Part shown: positions 34,014 through 41,663 of the stretch, in pieces | Numbering within the stretch: position 1 is the stretch's first letter | Layout of the letters: each line of letters begins with the position of its first letter | NCBI GenBank assembly: GCA_949294395.1 | Contig: CASFGU010000025.1 | Location: 115,484 to 179,483, forward strand | DNA length: 64,000 nucleotides | Reading direction: 5' to 3' | Source: an uncultured bacterium | GTDB taxonomy: Bacteria > Cyanobacteriota > Vampirovibrionia > Gastranaerophilales > Gastranaerophilaceae | The notes under the pieces: generated by a model | What the model was told of the DNA's origin: nothing | Databases searched by the model: none | The model's input: only the letters and a program-made list of their open reading frames with translations | Made by a program: the position numbers and the translations under genes

Positions 34014-34358
34014 TTATGCCGGCTCATCCGGAAAATATTTTTCTATCTCAATAATTTTTCCGTCAAGAGTATTTTCCTCAAATGACTTAATAAATCTAAA
34101 CAAATCATTATTCGGAACATCATAATTGTAAAGAACTGTATCGCCTTTATATTCTCTCATAACCCTTACAATATAATGGCATTTTTCAGCGTATTTAAGG
34201 AGGTGTTCTGAATTAAATTTGTTGCCGTTAGCGTCCTTATCAATTCTGACATAGTTAAAACCTGCGTAAAACTTAACCTTCTCCTTGGTAGCAGGCGGAA
34301 GCTTTTTGTCATGTCTTGAGAAAATATTTGTAACTTTGCGGTTTATTTCATCAGTCAT
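34014..34358 (-). CDS. Small soluble protein of unknown function
   Basis: A protein of 114 residues that I do not recognise. It begins with a basic helical part (NRKVTNIFSRHDKKLPPATK) and continues with alternating strands and helices (KVKFYAGFNYVRIDKD, HYIVRVMREYKGDTVLYNYD, NNDLFRFIKSFEENT). There is no signal or membrane segment. AAGGGATG precedes ATG 34358; a GTG two codons earlier is less likely. It is divergent from the first GT-D glycosyltransferase. Confidence 0.6.
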   Translation of the reverse strand: MTDEINRKVTNIFSRHDKKLPPATKEKVKFYAGFNYVRIDKDANGNKFNSEHLLKYAEKCHYIVRVMREYKGDTVLYNYDVPNNDLFRFIKSFEENTLDGKIIEIEKYFPDEPA

Positions 34359-34450
34359 AGACACATCCCTTGCTTTACGCTATATATTTGATTAAACTAT
34401 AATATATAAAATTTGTCCAAATGTAAAAATATATAAAGAGATTTTTGATT

Positions 34451-35383
34451 ATGGGAAGAAATATTGCGCAGAAAGTAATAGATAAAATCAGGGGTAAAAA
34501 TCCGGATGTAAATCTGCCTCTAAAGCTCAAATCCGTTGGCGGACGGGTTATTCGCACAGGGGGGGGGGGGATTGACTTAATTACAGCGCATCTTGCGTTA
34601 GATACTCCTCAATTGATTTGCCGCTTCGGAACTGTTGAACTGGAATCGGTCAGACAATTTTTGAAAAACGGATTTATAGATGATAAGCAAAGACGCTGGA
34701 TGTGTGATACTGCAGGATTTTTTCCGAACAACCACGATTTAATGATAAAGTTTGCATGTGAACAAATATTAACAGCAATGAAAGTTGATGTTCTGGCATG
34801 CCGTATAGAGAAATTTGAAGTTGAATTCATACAAAAATACCTGCATCAGGAGCTTGAATTAATGGATATGAATGCTATATCCCATCCTATGCTTTTTGAC
34901 AACCCGTGGACAAAAAACCTCAAGGGTAAAAAGGTGCTTGTAGTGAGCCCGTTTGAAGAAACAATACGAAAACAATATGAAAAAAGAAAATTACTTTTCA
35001 AAAGCCCTGATGTATTGCCGGACTTTGAACTTCTGACACTGAAAGCAGTTCAGGGGATAGGTGACAGCAAAAAAGATTTACCTTATAAAGACTGGTTTGA
35101 AGCGCTTGAGGATATGAAGTCTAAAATTTCTAAGATTGATTTTGATATAGCATTAATCGGTGCAGGTGCTTATGGAATGTTTCTCGGAGCGCACTGCAAG
35201 GAGCTCGGGAAAAAGGCTGTGCACATGGGCGGTGCGACACAGCTTCTTTTCGGGATTAAGGGCAGAAGATGGGATGCTTTCTTTGAAAAAACATTATATA
35301 ATGAAAACTGGACAAGGGTTTCACAGGAGGAAACACCTGCAGGACTTGAAAAATTTGAAGAAGGCACTTTTGCATACTGGTAA
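34451..35383 (+). CDS. GT-D-fold glycosyltransferase, paralogue 1, interrupted by an in-frame G12 tract
   Basis: The 310-residue protein belongs to the GT-D (DUF1792-like) glycosyltransferases of surface polysaccharide loci. The donor-site motif is LICRFGTVELESV (Glu63), and the C-terminal hallmark is ALIGAGAYGMFLGAHC with HMGGATQLLFGIKGRRWD. Codons 37-40 are GGG x 4 from a 12-G run (34559-34570). Paralogues 2 and 3 have ordinary residues there (KDDA, GVEG). One G more or less meets a stop within four codons of the tract, so the gene is ON as sequenced and would be OFF after slippage. The start at 34451 has only a weak AAAGAG upstream. Confidence 0.85.
   Translation: MGRNIAQKVIDKIRGKNPDVNLPLKLKSVGGRVIRTGGGGIDLITAHLALDTPQLICRFGTVELESVRQFLKNGFIDDKQRRWMCDTAGFFPNNHDLMIKFACEQILTAMKVDVLACRIEKFEVEFIQKYLHQELELMDMNAISHPMLFDNPWTKNLKGKKVLVVSPFEETIRKQYEKRKLLFKSPDVLPDFELLTLKAVQGIGDSKKDLPYKDWFEALEDMKSKISKIDFDIALIGAGAYGMFLGAHCKELGKKAVHMGGATQLLFGIKGRRWDAFFEKTLYNENWTRVSQEETPAGLEKFEEGTFAYW
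34559..34570 (+). repeat. Homopolymeric G12 tract inside a GT-D gene
   Basis: Twelve Gs coding four glycines. Eleven or thirteen Gs lead to TAA or TGA almost at once. The tract falls early in the gene, before the catalytic motif, so slipped versions would be inactive. Confidence 0.92.
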
Positions 35384-35447
35384 AAGGCTTTTTAATGTTA
35401 AGATTTTTTAAACCTATACCCATCCGGCTATATTATTAATAAATACC

Positions 35448-35476
35448 TTGCAATTTTATAAGTTATCAACGATAAT
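35448..35476 (+). promoter_or_regulatory. Promoter of GT-D paralogue 2
   Basis: TTGCAA (35448-35453) and GATAAT (35471-35476) are 17 bases apart. The -10 ends 8 bases before the ATG, so the leader would be only a base or two. Paralogue 2 thus appears separately transcribed from paralogue 1. Confidence 0.55.
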
Positions 35477-35484
35477 TTTTAATT

Positions 35485-36423
35485 ATGAGAATAGATTTTG
35501 CTCAAAAAATTATTGATAAATTTCGCGGGAAAAAAAATCACTTAAATCCTAATCCCATCTTTTACGGAACTAAATTTATATACTCAAAAGATGATGCAAC
35601 TAATCTTATTATTGACTGTATAACAAATGATAAGCCGGTTTCTATATGCAGATACAATTCCGTTGAATATGACATATTAAAAGAATTTTTAACATTCAAA
35701 TCAGACAAAAAAATAAAATATACCGACTTTGCAAAAAATGCAGTAAAGTTAAACGCAGGATTTTTCCCGACAGATGATTACCATTTAACAAGATTCGCCT
35801 GTGAATTGCTTGAATTAACCCGTAATGTCGACTTATTTGCAATTTGGGGTAATGTATTTGAAAGGAAATTGTGTGCAGAATATCTGCCTGACAGCGCGAA
35901 AATTATAAATCTTGCAAGACTTTCAGCTGTTACTAAAGCTAACTCTTGGACTAAACATTTAAAGGGTAAAAAAGTATTAATTATACACCCGTTTAAAGAA
36001 ACCATTGAAGAACAATATAAAAAAAGAGAATTGCTCCATAATTATCCAGAGGTACTGCCTGAAATGGAACTTACTGTAATAAAAGCCCCTCAAACCTCCG
36101 GAGGGTGGGAAGCCCGGAGCGGTGGTGGTAGTAACAGTTACTCCACATGGTTTGATGCGCTAGAGGATCTAAAAACTCAAATAAGAAAGGCTGATTTTGA
36201 AGTTGCTCTGATTGGCGCCGGCGCTTACGGCATGTTTCTTGCCGACTATTGCAAAAAATTAGGGAAAAAAGGGATTCATATCGGCAGCAGTATCCAGGTT
36301 TTATTCGGAATTAAGGGAAAAAGATGGGATAACGACGGATTATATAATGAACACTGGGTAAGGGTGCCTGACAGTGAAAAACCGCCTATGGCAGACAAAA
36401 TTGAAGGCGGCTGCTACTGGTAA
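35485..36423 (+). CDS. GT-D-fold glycosyltransferase, paralogue 2
   Basis: A 312-residue GT-D enzyme similar to 34451-35383 throughout. The donor motif is SICRYNSVEYDIL, where Asn replaces the usual Gly. The C-terminal hallmark is ALIGAGAYGMFLADYC with GSSIQVLFGIKGKRWD. The N terminus (FAQKIIDKFRGKK) matches paralogue 1. Residues near 205-225 (APQTSGGWEARSGGGSNSYS) are about five residues longer than, and unlike, the two paralogues, and come from a G-rich stretch at 36090-36135. No Shine-Dalgarno is visible. The stop is one base from the convergent small gene's stop. Confidence 0.85.
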   Translation: MRIDFAQKIIDKFRGKKNHLNPNPIFYGTKFIYSKDDATNLIIDCITNDKPVSICRYNSVEYDILKEFLTFKSDKKIKYTDFAKNAVKLNAGFFPTDDYHLTRFACELLELTRNVDLFAIWGNVFERKLCAEYLPDSAKIINLARLSAVTKANSWTKHLKGKKVLIIHPFKETIEEQYKKRELLHNYPEVLPEMELTVIKAPQTSGGWEARSGGGSNSYSTWFDALEDLKTQIRKADFEVALIGAGAYGMFLADYCKKLGKKGIHIGSSIQVLFGIKGKRWDNDGLYNEHWVRVPDSEKPPMADKIEGGCYW

Positions 36424-36424
36424 C

Positions 36425-36712
36425 CTATTTGTTCTTTTCAATATACTCAATAATATCGAGAGCAAGCTGGGTTCTTATTTCATCCGGAGCATGCTTTAAG
36501 TATTCCATGGCATGCGAAACCTTAATGTTCTTATCGTACCAGCGGCGGAGAATATAATTGTACTGCTCATCCAGCGACATCTCAAAATCAATATCCTTAA
36601 GCTTGTCAATTACATATTCCGCACACACAACCTGCAAATCTTCATCCGCCTGCTCTAACATTGCCACCGCTCTGCTTAATACAGGTTCTACATCATACCA
36701 GCGCTTCTGCAT
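36425..36712 (-). CDS. Small helical protein of unknown function
   Basis: The 95-residue, acidic, all-helical protein (RWYDVEPVLSRAVAMLEQAD, LQVVCAEYVIDKLKDIDFEM, IKVSHAMEYLKHAPDEIRTQ) is not recognised. It has no membrane segment. GGAGCAAAGAAGG precedes the ATG. It sits convergent to GT-D paralogue 2 and divergent from the broken paralogue 3, in the middle of the glycosyltransferase group. Confidence 0.65.
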   Translation of the reverse strand: MQKRWYDVEPVLSRAVAMLEQADEDLQVVCAEYVIDKLKDIDFEMSLDEQYNYILRRWYDKNIKVSHAMEYLKHAPDEIRTQLALDIIEYIEKNK

Positions 36713-36807
36713 TCCTTCTTTGCTCCTTGTTTTGTAACACTTTTCTTTATAATACTATAAAAATCCTCAATTTGTAATATAATTAACTACAAAGGAGATT
36801 TTAAAAC

Positions 36808-37727
36808 ATGAAATTGGCTAAAACGCTTGATATAACAAGGTTTTCACTCAGGGGAGGTGGGCAAAAGAACCTCTAAACTACGGCGACAGATACATTTACA
36901 CCGGAGTCGAAGGCGATGAAATAATTAAAGAACAATTAGAAAAAGACACCCCCTGTCTGATTGCAAGGTATGGTTCAGTTGAACTCGCTACCGTCCGCGA
37001 ATTCAAAAGGAATAAACGTAACCGCAAAATTGACGTTTTTAGCACGCATCAAAGATATTCAATGTCGAACAATTCAGGATTTTTTCCCGTAACAAATAAA
37101 TCGCTTACAAGATTTGCCTGTGAGTTAATTGATATAACAACAAGAATTGATATTCTCGGCTGCTGGTTCAGACCGTTTGAAAAGGAAATGTGCCTGAATT
37201 ACCTGCCGGCAAACGCAAAACTTACGAATCTTGATAACATCTGCCCTATACGTTCAAATACTCCTTGGACAAAAATACTTGAGGGGAAAAAAGTTCTTGT
37301 CATACACCCGTTTACAGCCTCTATAGAAAAACAGTATAAAAAACGTGAACTTTTGCACAATAACAAAGATTTGCTGCCTGAATTTGAATTAATTACAATG
37401 AAACCGGTTCAGACTATAGGTGATAATCTTGCTAATTACAATTACGAAAACTGGTTTGATGCACTTAACGATATGAAACGGCAGATTAAAACAATAGACT
37501 TTGATATAGCACTAATCGGCGCGGGCGCTTACGGAATATTCCTTGCCGATTACTGTAAGTCACTCGGTAAAAAAGCCGTTCACATGGGCGGCGCAACGCA
37601 GATTTTATTCGGAATTAAAGGGTCAAGATGGGATAATGACGGATTTTATAACGAACACTGGGTTAGACCTTCTGATAATGAAAAGCCCTTAGGCGCAGAA
37701 AAAATCGAAGGTGGCTGTTACTGGTAA
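36808..37727 (+). pseudogene. GT-D-fold glycosyltransferase, paralogue 3, frameshifted near the start
   Basis: AAAGGAG (36791-36797) and ATG 36808 start a frame of 22 codons that ends at TAA 36874. The rest of a GT-D enzyme continues in another frame: WAKEPLNYGDRYIYTGVEGD, then LIARYGSVELATV, and ALIGAGAYGIFLADYC with HMGGATQILFGIKGSRWD to the stop at 37727. One extra G in the run at 36851-36854 would join both parts into a complete protein of about 306 residues. So this is a one-base loss in a short G run: a pseudogene, a switched-off state or a sequencing error. The rest of the frame is undamaged, so the change is recent. Confidence 0.8.
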
Positions 37728-37768
37728 AAAATTTTATTAAAAACTGGAAATGTCATATATATATGATG

Positions 37769-37774
37769 TATAAT
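37769..37774 (+). promoter_or_regulatory. -10 box six bases before the ATG of the secreted protein
   Basis: TATAAT with 6 bases (37775-37780) to the start codon and no Shine-Dalgarno, as at four other genes in the window. Confidence 0.5.
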
Positions 37775-37780
37775 ACAATT

Positions 37781-38941
37781 ATGAAAAAGGTTATTGCTTT
37801 ATTATTGTTAACATCATTTCTCGGACTTCAAACACCTGTTATAGCAGATCCGGTTTTTGAAGGTCATGCCGAAAAATCCGATGAGATAAGACAGCTTGAG
37901 AGCGACCTTTTCACAGGTCAGGTGGAACACATGGAGCGCCCTGACGTTATTCACATGACAGTTTCTCAGGTGCTTGATTCCAATATTAACATAGAAGGCG
38001 ATGAATTTTTTGCGGAAGTTGTCAATGATGTGTCGGGTGATTCCGGTGTCCTTATTCCCAGAGGAACAATCGCACACGGCAAAATTTCAAGCACAGAAAG
38101 TGCCAAAAGACTCGGCAGACCCGCTCAGATTACACTCGACTTTGATTATCTCATAACCCCTGACGGCAGAGAAATTCCAATAGAAGGAAAAATGTCAACA
38201 AAGCTCAATCCTGTTGCCGAAACCGGCAAAATCGTAGCACAGGATGTAGGTTATACTCTTGTCGGAGGGGTAGCCGGAGGGTTGCTGGCTCTCAACTGGC
38301 TCGGGCTTGAAGCTGCAATAGCTTCGCAGGGATACACCCTTGCCGGAGGGGCTGCTGTAGGCGGAGCAATCGGGCTCGGGATGGCGTTAATGCGCAAAGG
38401 TCATGACGTTTTAATTGCTCCGGGGGATGAAATTAAGGTAAAAATCAATACAAAAGTTCCGCTTCCGGTATATAAAGAAACCGCACTTCTCCAGCATGAA
38501 CTTTTTTACCCCGGACTTGATATTCATATAAGCGACATTAAACATGAGGAAGATCCTTTCGGAGAGGTCAACACAATTACGCTAACTATAATGATTTCAA
38601 ACATGTCGGACAAAACCTTTTCAGGGCTTGACATGGCGCTTGTAAACGATTATAATTCTGTATTCAGACCGTCAATCTTTGGCGACACAAAGATTATGTT
38701 TAAACAGATTAAACCCGGCGACAAAGTCGCAGGCTCTATATCTTTTGCCGTTGACAACATAAACAGGCGTTTCTGGCTTACCTTCTACGACAGAAGAAAC
38801 AAAAAGCCGCTTTCAAAAATATCTCTGGACAACGCTTACAGAAAAGTTTCCATAAAAACCAAAAAGAAAAACGACAAAATTAGAACAAGAAAAAAGAACT
38901 TCAAAAAAACACCGGATATTCTTGACATGGATTTAGAGTAA
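37781..38941 (+). CDS. Exported protein of unknown function with a beta-rich domain
   Basis: The 386-residue protein has a signal peptide (MKKVIALLLLTSFLGLQTPV, cleaved around IA/DP). The middle (about residues 70-140) has ILIPRGT-like SGVLIPRGTIAHGKISSTES and ITLDFDYLITPDGREIPIEG, a pattern that loosely recalls the beta-barrel of TrbI/VirB10 proteins. A glycine-rich hydrophobic stretch follows (VGGVAGGLLALNWLGLEAAI) and the C terminus is strongly basic (KKKNDKIRTRKKNFKK). It is probably an envelope protein. The start is chosen for the clean signal peptide and the TATAAT at fixed distance. Confidence 0.7.
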   Translation: MKKVIALLLLTSFLGLQTPVIADPVFEGHAEKSDEIRQLESDLFTGQVEHMERPDVIHMTVSQVLDSNINIEGDEFFAEVVNDVSGDSGVLIPRGTIAHGKISSTESAKRLGRPAQITLDFDYLITPDGREIPIEGKMSTKLNPVAETGKIVAQDVGYTLVGGVAGGLLALNWLGLEAAIASQGYTLAGGAAVGGAIGLGMALMRKGHDVLIAPGDEIKVKINTKVPLPVYKETALLQHELFYPGLDIHISDIKHEEDPFGEVNTITLTIMISNMSDKTFSGLDMALVNDYNSVFRPSIFGDTKIMFKQIKPGDKVAGSISFAVDNINRRFWLTFYDRRNKKPLSKISLDNAYRKVSIKTKKKNDKIRTRKKNFKKTPDILDMDLE

Positions 38942-39017
38942 AACCGGCCTAAAGATTCCCCGCAACCTGTGAGGGAATCACAGGAAAAATTTTTGTAAAT
39001 ATTGATTACGCAAGGAC

Positions 39018-39045
39018 TTGCAATAATTCGTTTATATGTTACAAT
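39018..39045 (+). promoter_or_regulatory. Promoter of the BlaI-like regulator
   Basis: TTGCAA (39018-39023) and TACAAT (39040-39045) are 16 bases apart, about 38 bases before the ATG. Confidence 0.5.
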
Positions 39046-39083
39046 GTTAGTAATTCATTTTAATAAAGAAAGTAGAGGATAAT

Positions 39084-39422
39084 ATGGCATGTGGTAAATT
39101 GGAAATCGACATTTTAAACTCAATCTGGAGACTCACTGAAAACTGTGAGGACAGAGATATTTCAATACAGGATGTTGTTGATAATTTATCAGAAAACGGC
39201 ATTGAAAGAGCTTATACCACAATAAAAACCGTAATGGACAGACTTACCGGAAAAAGTATTCTTGTAAGATATAAGGTTGGCAAAAAATTCTTCTACAAAG
39301 CTACTATGAACAAACGCGAAATGGCTATGGAATCGGTTAAAGAAGTTGCCGGTCAGTTCTTTGATAGTGATTATGCCTGCATGATTAGATTTATTGAAAC
39401 GGAATTTGACTTAGTAAAGTAA
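39084..39422 (+). CDS. BlaI/MecI/CopY-family winged-helix regulator
   Basis: The 112-residue protein has the penicillinase-repressor winged helix. LEIDILNSIWRLTENCE starts helix 1, the recognition helix is in GIERAYTTIKTVMDRLTGKS and the wing is VRYKVGKKFFYKATMNK. The C-terminal dimerisation helix is short. No BlaR/MecR sensor or beta-lactamase is next to it. AGAGGATA precedes the ATG. A 122-residue protein of unknown function follows after 4 bases and is probably cotranscribed. Confidence 0.85.
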   Translation: MACGKLEIDILNSIWRLTENCEDRDISIQDVVDNLSENGIERAYTTIKTVMDRLTGKSILVRYKVGKKFFYKATMNKREMAMESVKEVAGQFFDSDYACMIRFIETEFDLVK

Positions 39423-39426
39423 AAAA

Positions 39427-39795
39427 ATGGATTTGGAAATTGAAAACCGGAGGCTGGTATCAGAACTTATCAGAAAAGTTCTGGTCGGGAGTTTGAGTGT
39501 GAGAGAAGCAGTCACAATGTTCCCGTTTGACACGGACGACAAAAGCATTGAGGCTGCTTATCACGCACTTATACATTACGAGGCTGACGAGGACTTCAGA
39601 AAACGCGATATTATGTACAGGGAAGAACAGGACGAGTATCTTGAACTTATTTTCCAAACTCTTGCAAAAGGTGAAAACCTTCCTGACAATATCATAAGAA
39701 ACTATGAAAAATACTACCCGAAAGCAAACATTCCGCACCGCCACGACACCATGGGCGCGCTAAAAAGCTTTTTCAGGTTTTTGAATATTAAGTAA
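39427..39795 (+). CDS. Small helical protein of unknown function
   Basis: The 122-residue protein is acidic and mostly helical (LVSELIRKVLVGSLSVREAV, KSIEAAYHALIHYEADEDFR, DEYLELIFQTLAKGENLP). It has no membrane segment and I do not recognise it. It starts 4 bases after the BlaI-like gene and is likely its operon partner. Confidence 0.65.
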   Translation: MDLEIENRRLVSELIRKVLVGSLSVREAVTMFPFDTDDKSIEAAYHALIHYEADEDFRKRDIMYREEQDEYLELIFQTLAKGENLPDNIIRNYEKYYPKANIPHRHDTMGALKSFFRFLNIK

Positions 39796-39815
39796 ATTTA
39801 TGCTAATCTAAAGCT

Positions 39816-40340
39816 ATGATAGAACTTCTGATTTTATACATAATTTTGAACCGTGAATTCACAATGTACGGAATACAAAAGGGTATTGAAACCGAATTTG
39901 CGCCGTACACCCGTCCGAGTTTCGGGGCATTAAAACCGGCTTTAAGACGGCTTGAGTTTAACGGATTTATTTCTACAAGAAAAATGATGTCTGACGGCGG
40001 CAAGCTTTCTGTCTACTATTCCGTTACAAAAAGCGGAGAAAAAGAATTAAAACGGCTGATTATGGAAAAATTGAGCGAGAATCCGCTGCAGTTTGCAACA
40101 AACGCAAGAATAAAGCTCTGTCTTGCAGAATTACTCAGCAAAGACGAAAAAAAAGAACTCTTCCTTGAAATAAAAACGCTTGCAATGAAGTTTAAAAACG
40201 ATGCAGAAAAAATATTAAATGATGAATACACTAAAAAAAATTTTTATCAGAAAATTATCCTTGATAACACTATGTGTGAGTACAAAAATCTGATAACAAT
40301 TATAGAAGGATTTGAAAAAGACAATGAGCGCAATAGTTAA
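39816..40340 (+). CDS. PadR-family transcriptional regulator
   Basis: The 174-residue protein has the PadR winged helix near the N terminus: LLILYIILNREFTMYGIQKG, FGALKPALRRLEFNGFISTR and SDGGKLSVYYSVTKSGEKEL. A C-terminal helical dimerisation part follows. PadR proteins respond to phenolics, drugs or other stresses; no target can be named. A TAATCT lies 6 bases before the ATG and no Shine-Dalgarno is seen, which resembles the TATAAT-6-ATG genes. It overlaps the start of the DUF512 gene by 17 bases, so the two are cotranscribed. Confidence 0.85.
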   Translation: MIELLILYIILNREFTMYGIQKGIETEFAPYTRPSFGALKPALRRLEFNGFISTRKMMSDGGKLSVYYSVTKSGEKELKRLIMEKLSENPLQFATNARIKLCLAELLSKDEKKELFLEIKTLAMKFKNDAEKILNDEYTKKNFYQKIILDNTMCEYKNLITIIEGFEKDNERNS

Positions 40341-41589
40341 TAAAGTGCTGGAAGGTTCTATTGCTGAAGAACTCGAAATAGAAGCAGGCGATGAAATTGT
40401 TTCAATCGACGAAAACAAAATGCAGGATATGATTGATTACAATTTCTATTGCAAAAGTGACTTTCTTACGCTTGAAGTTAAAAAGAAAAATGGCGAAGTT
40501 GAAGTTATAGAACTGGAAAAAGATTACGATGAAGATTTGGGCATAGTCTTTGAAAGTGCAGTTTTTGACAGAGTAAAACCTTGTTTAAATAAATGTATCT
40601 TCTGCTTTGTTGACCAGCAGCCAAAAGGATTGAGAGAAACTCTCTACGTAAAAGATGATGATTACAGGCTTTCATATTTGCAAGGAACCTATATTACGCT
40701 CACCAATCTTACGGAAAAGGATAAAGAACGTATCAAGAGAATGCACCTCGGGCCATTTTATGTGTCAGTACACACAACAAATCCCGAACTTCGCGTAAAA
40801 ATGCTGAGAAACCCGAATGCAGGAAAAGCTTTAGAAAATTTAAAATGGTTCCGAAAAAATAAAATTCCGTTTCACGCCCAGATTGTCTTATGCCCCGGGT
40901 ATAATGACGGAGATGAACTTGAGCGGACGCTATCAGACCTTGCTGAATTAAAAAATACTGTTTTATCTGTAGCAATAGTGCCTGTCGGAGTTACACAGTT
41001 CCGTACGGAAAATTTGAAACAGGTTGATAAAGAATGTGCCCTGAAAACCCTTGAAATTGCCTCAAAATACAAAAAAGTATGCTGCTCCGATGAATTTTTT
41101 CTTCTGGCAGAGCGTGAAATTCCGCCGGCAAAATACTACGGGAACTTCTCGCAGCTTGAGGACGGGGTGGGGTCAATCAGAATGCTTCTTGAGGATTTTA
41201 AGAGATTAAAACTTCCGAACACCGTCAAAAAGCCGATAAAAATTCTTTTTGCAACCTCGTTTGCCGCCCAAACAGCACTCAATGTGATTTGTAAAAAACT
41301 CGGTAAAATTAAAAATCTTACAACTGAGGTGGTTCCGGTAAAATCAAACTACTGGGGGCAGAATATTACGGTTGCAGGTTTAATCACAACGGATGATTTG
41401 ATTAATGCGCTTAACGGGAAGGATGGCGATTTTGTCGTAATTCCTTCCGTAATGCTCAGACCATACAGCGAAGATTTTCTTGACGGCAGAACACTTTCCT
41501 ATGTAAAAAAACAAACAGGCAAGGACTTTTTTGTGATACAGAATATTTATTCTATGAAAGAATTGACTGATTATCTAAATAAGCTTTAA
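40324..41589 (+). CDS. PDZ-radical SAM-DUF512 protein (TIGR03279 type)
   Basis: The 421-residue protein has an N-terminal PDZ-like domain (residues 1-70, VLEGSIAEELEIEAGDEIVS). A radical SAM domain with cysteines in CLNKCIFCFVDQQPKGLRET (CxxxCxxC) comes next, then a DUF512 C-terminal domain (SDEFFLLAEREIPPAKYYGN onward). This architecture is common in Cyanobacteria and Clostridia, and its substrate is unknown. The ATG at 40324 lies inside the PadR gene end; a TTG four codons earlier is possible. A bidirectional terminator follows before convergent glnA. Confidence 0.9.
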   Translation: MSAIVNKVLEGSIAEELEIEAGDEIVSIDENKMQDMIDYNFYCKSDFLTLEVKKKNGEVEVIELEKDYDEDLGIVFESAVFDRVKPCLNKCIFCFVDQQPKGLRETLYVKDDDYRLSYLQGTYITLTNLTEKDKERIKRMHLGPFYVSVHTTNPELRVKMLRNPNAGKALENLKWFRKNKIPFHAQIVLCPGYNDGDELERTLSDLAELKNTVLSVAIVPVGVTQFRTENLKQVDKECALKTLEIASKYKKVCCSDEFFLLAEREIPPAKYYGNFSQLEDGVGSIRMLLEDFKRLKLPNTVKKPIKILFATSFAAQTALNVICKKLGKIKNLTTEVVPVKSNYWGQNITVAGLITTDDLINALNGKDGDFVVIPSVMLRPYSEDFLDGRTLSYVKKQTGKDFFVIQNIYSMKELTDYLNKL

Positions 41590-41632
41590 AGTTTATTTAA
41601 ATAAGTGGGAAACTATGTTTTCAAAATCTAAG

Positions 41633-41657
41633 AAAGGAGGCATTAAGAGCCTCCTTT
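41633..41657. terminator. Bidirectional terminator between DUF512 gene and glnA
   Basis: AAAGGAGGC (41633-41641) pairs with GCCTCCTTT (41649-41657) over a 7-base loop. Confidence 0.8.
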
Positions 41658-41663
41658 AATTTA

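Noticed and set aside
37781..38941. Conjugation or type IV secretion protein (VirB10/TrbI)
   Set aside because: The likeness is limited to one beta-rich stretch; no proline-rich linker and no other secretion genes are present.
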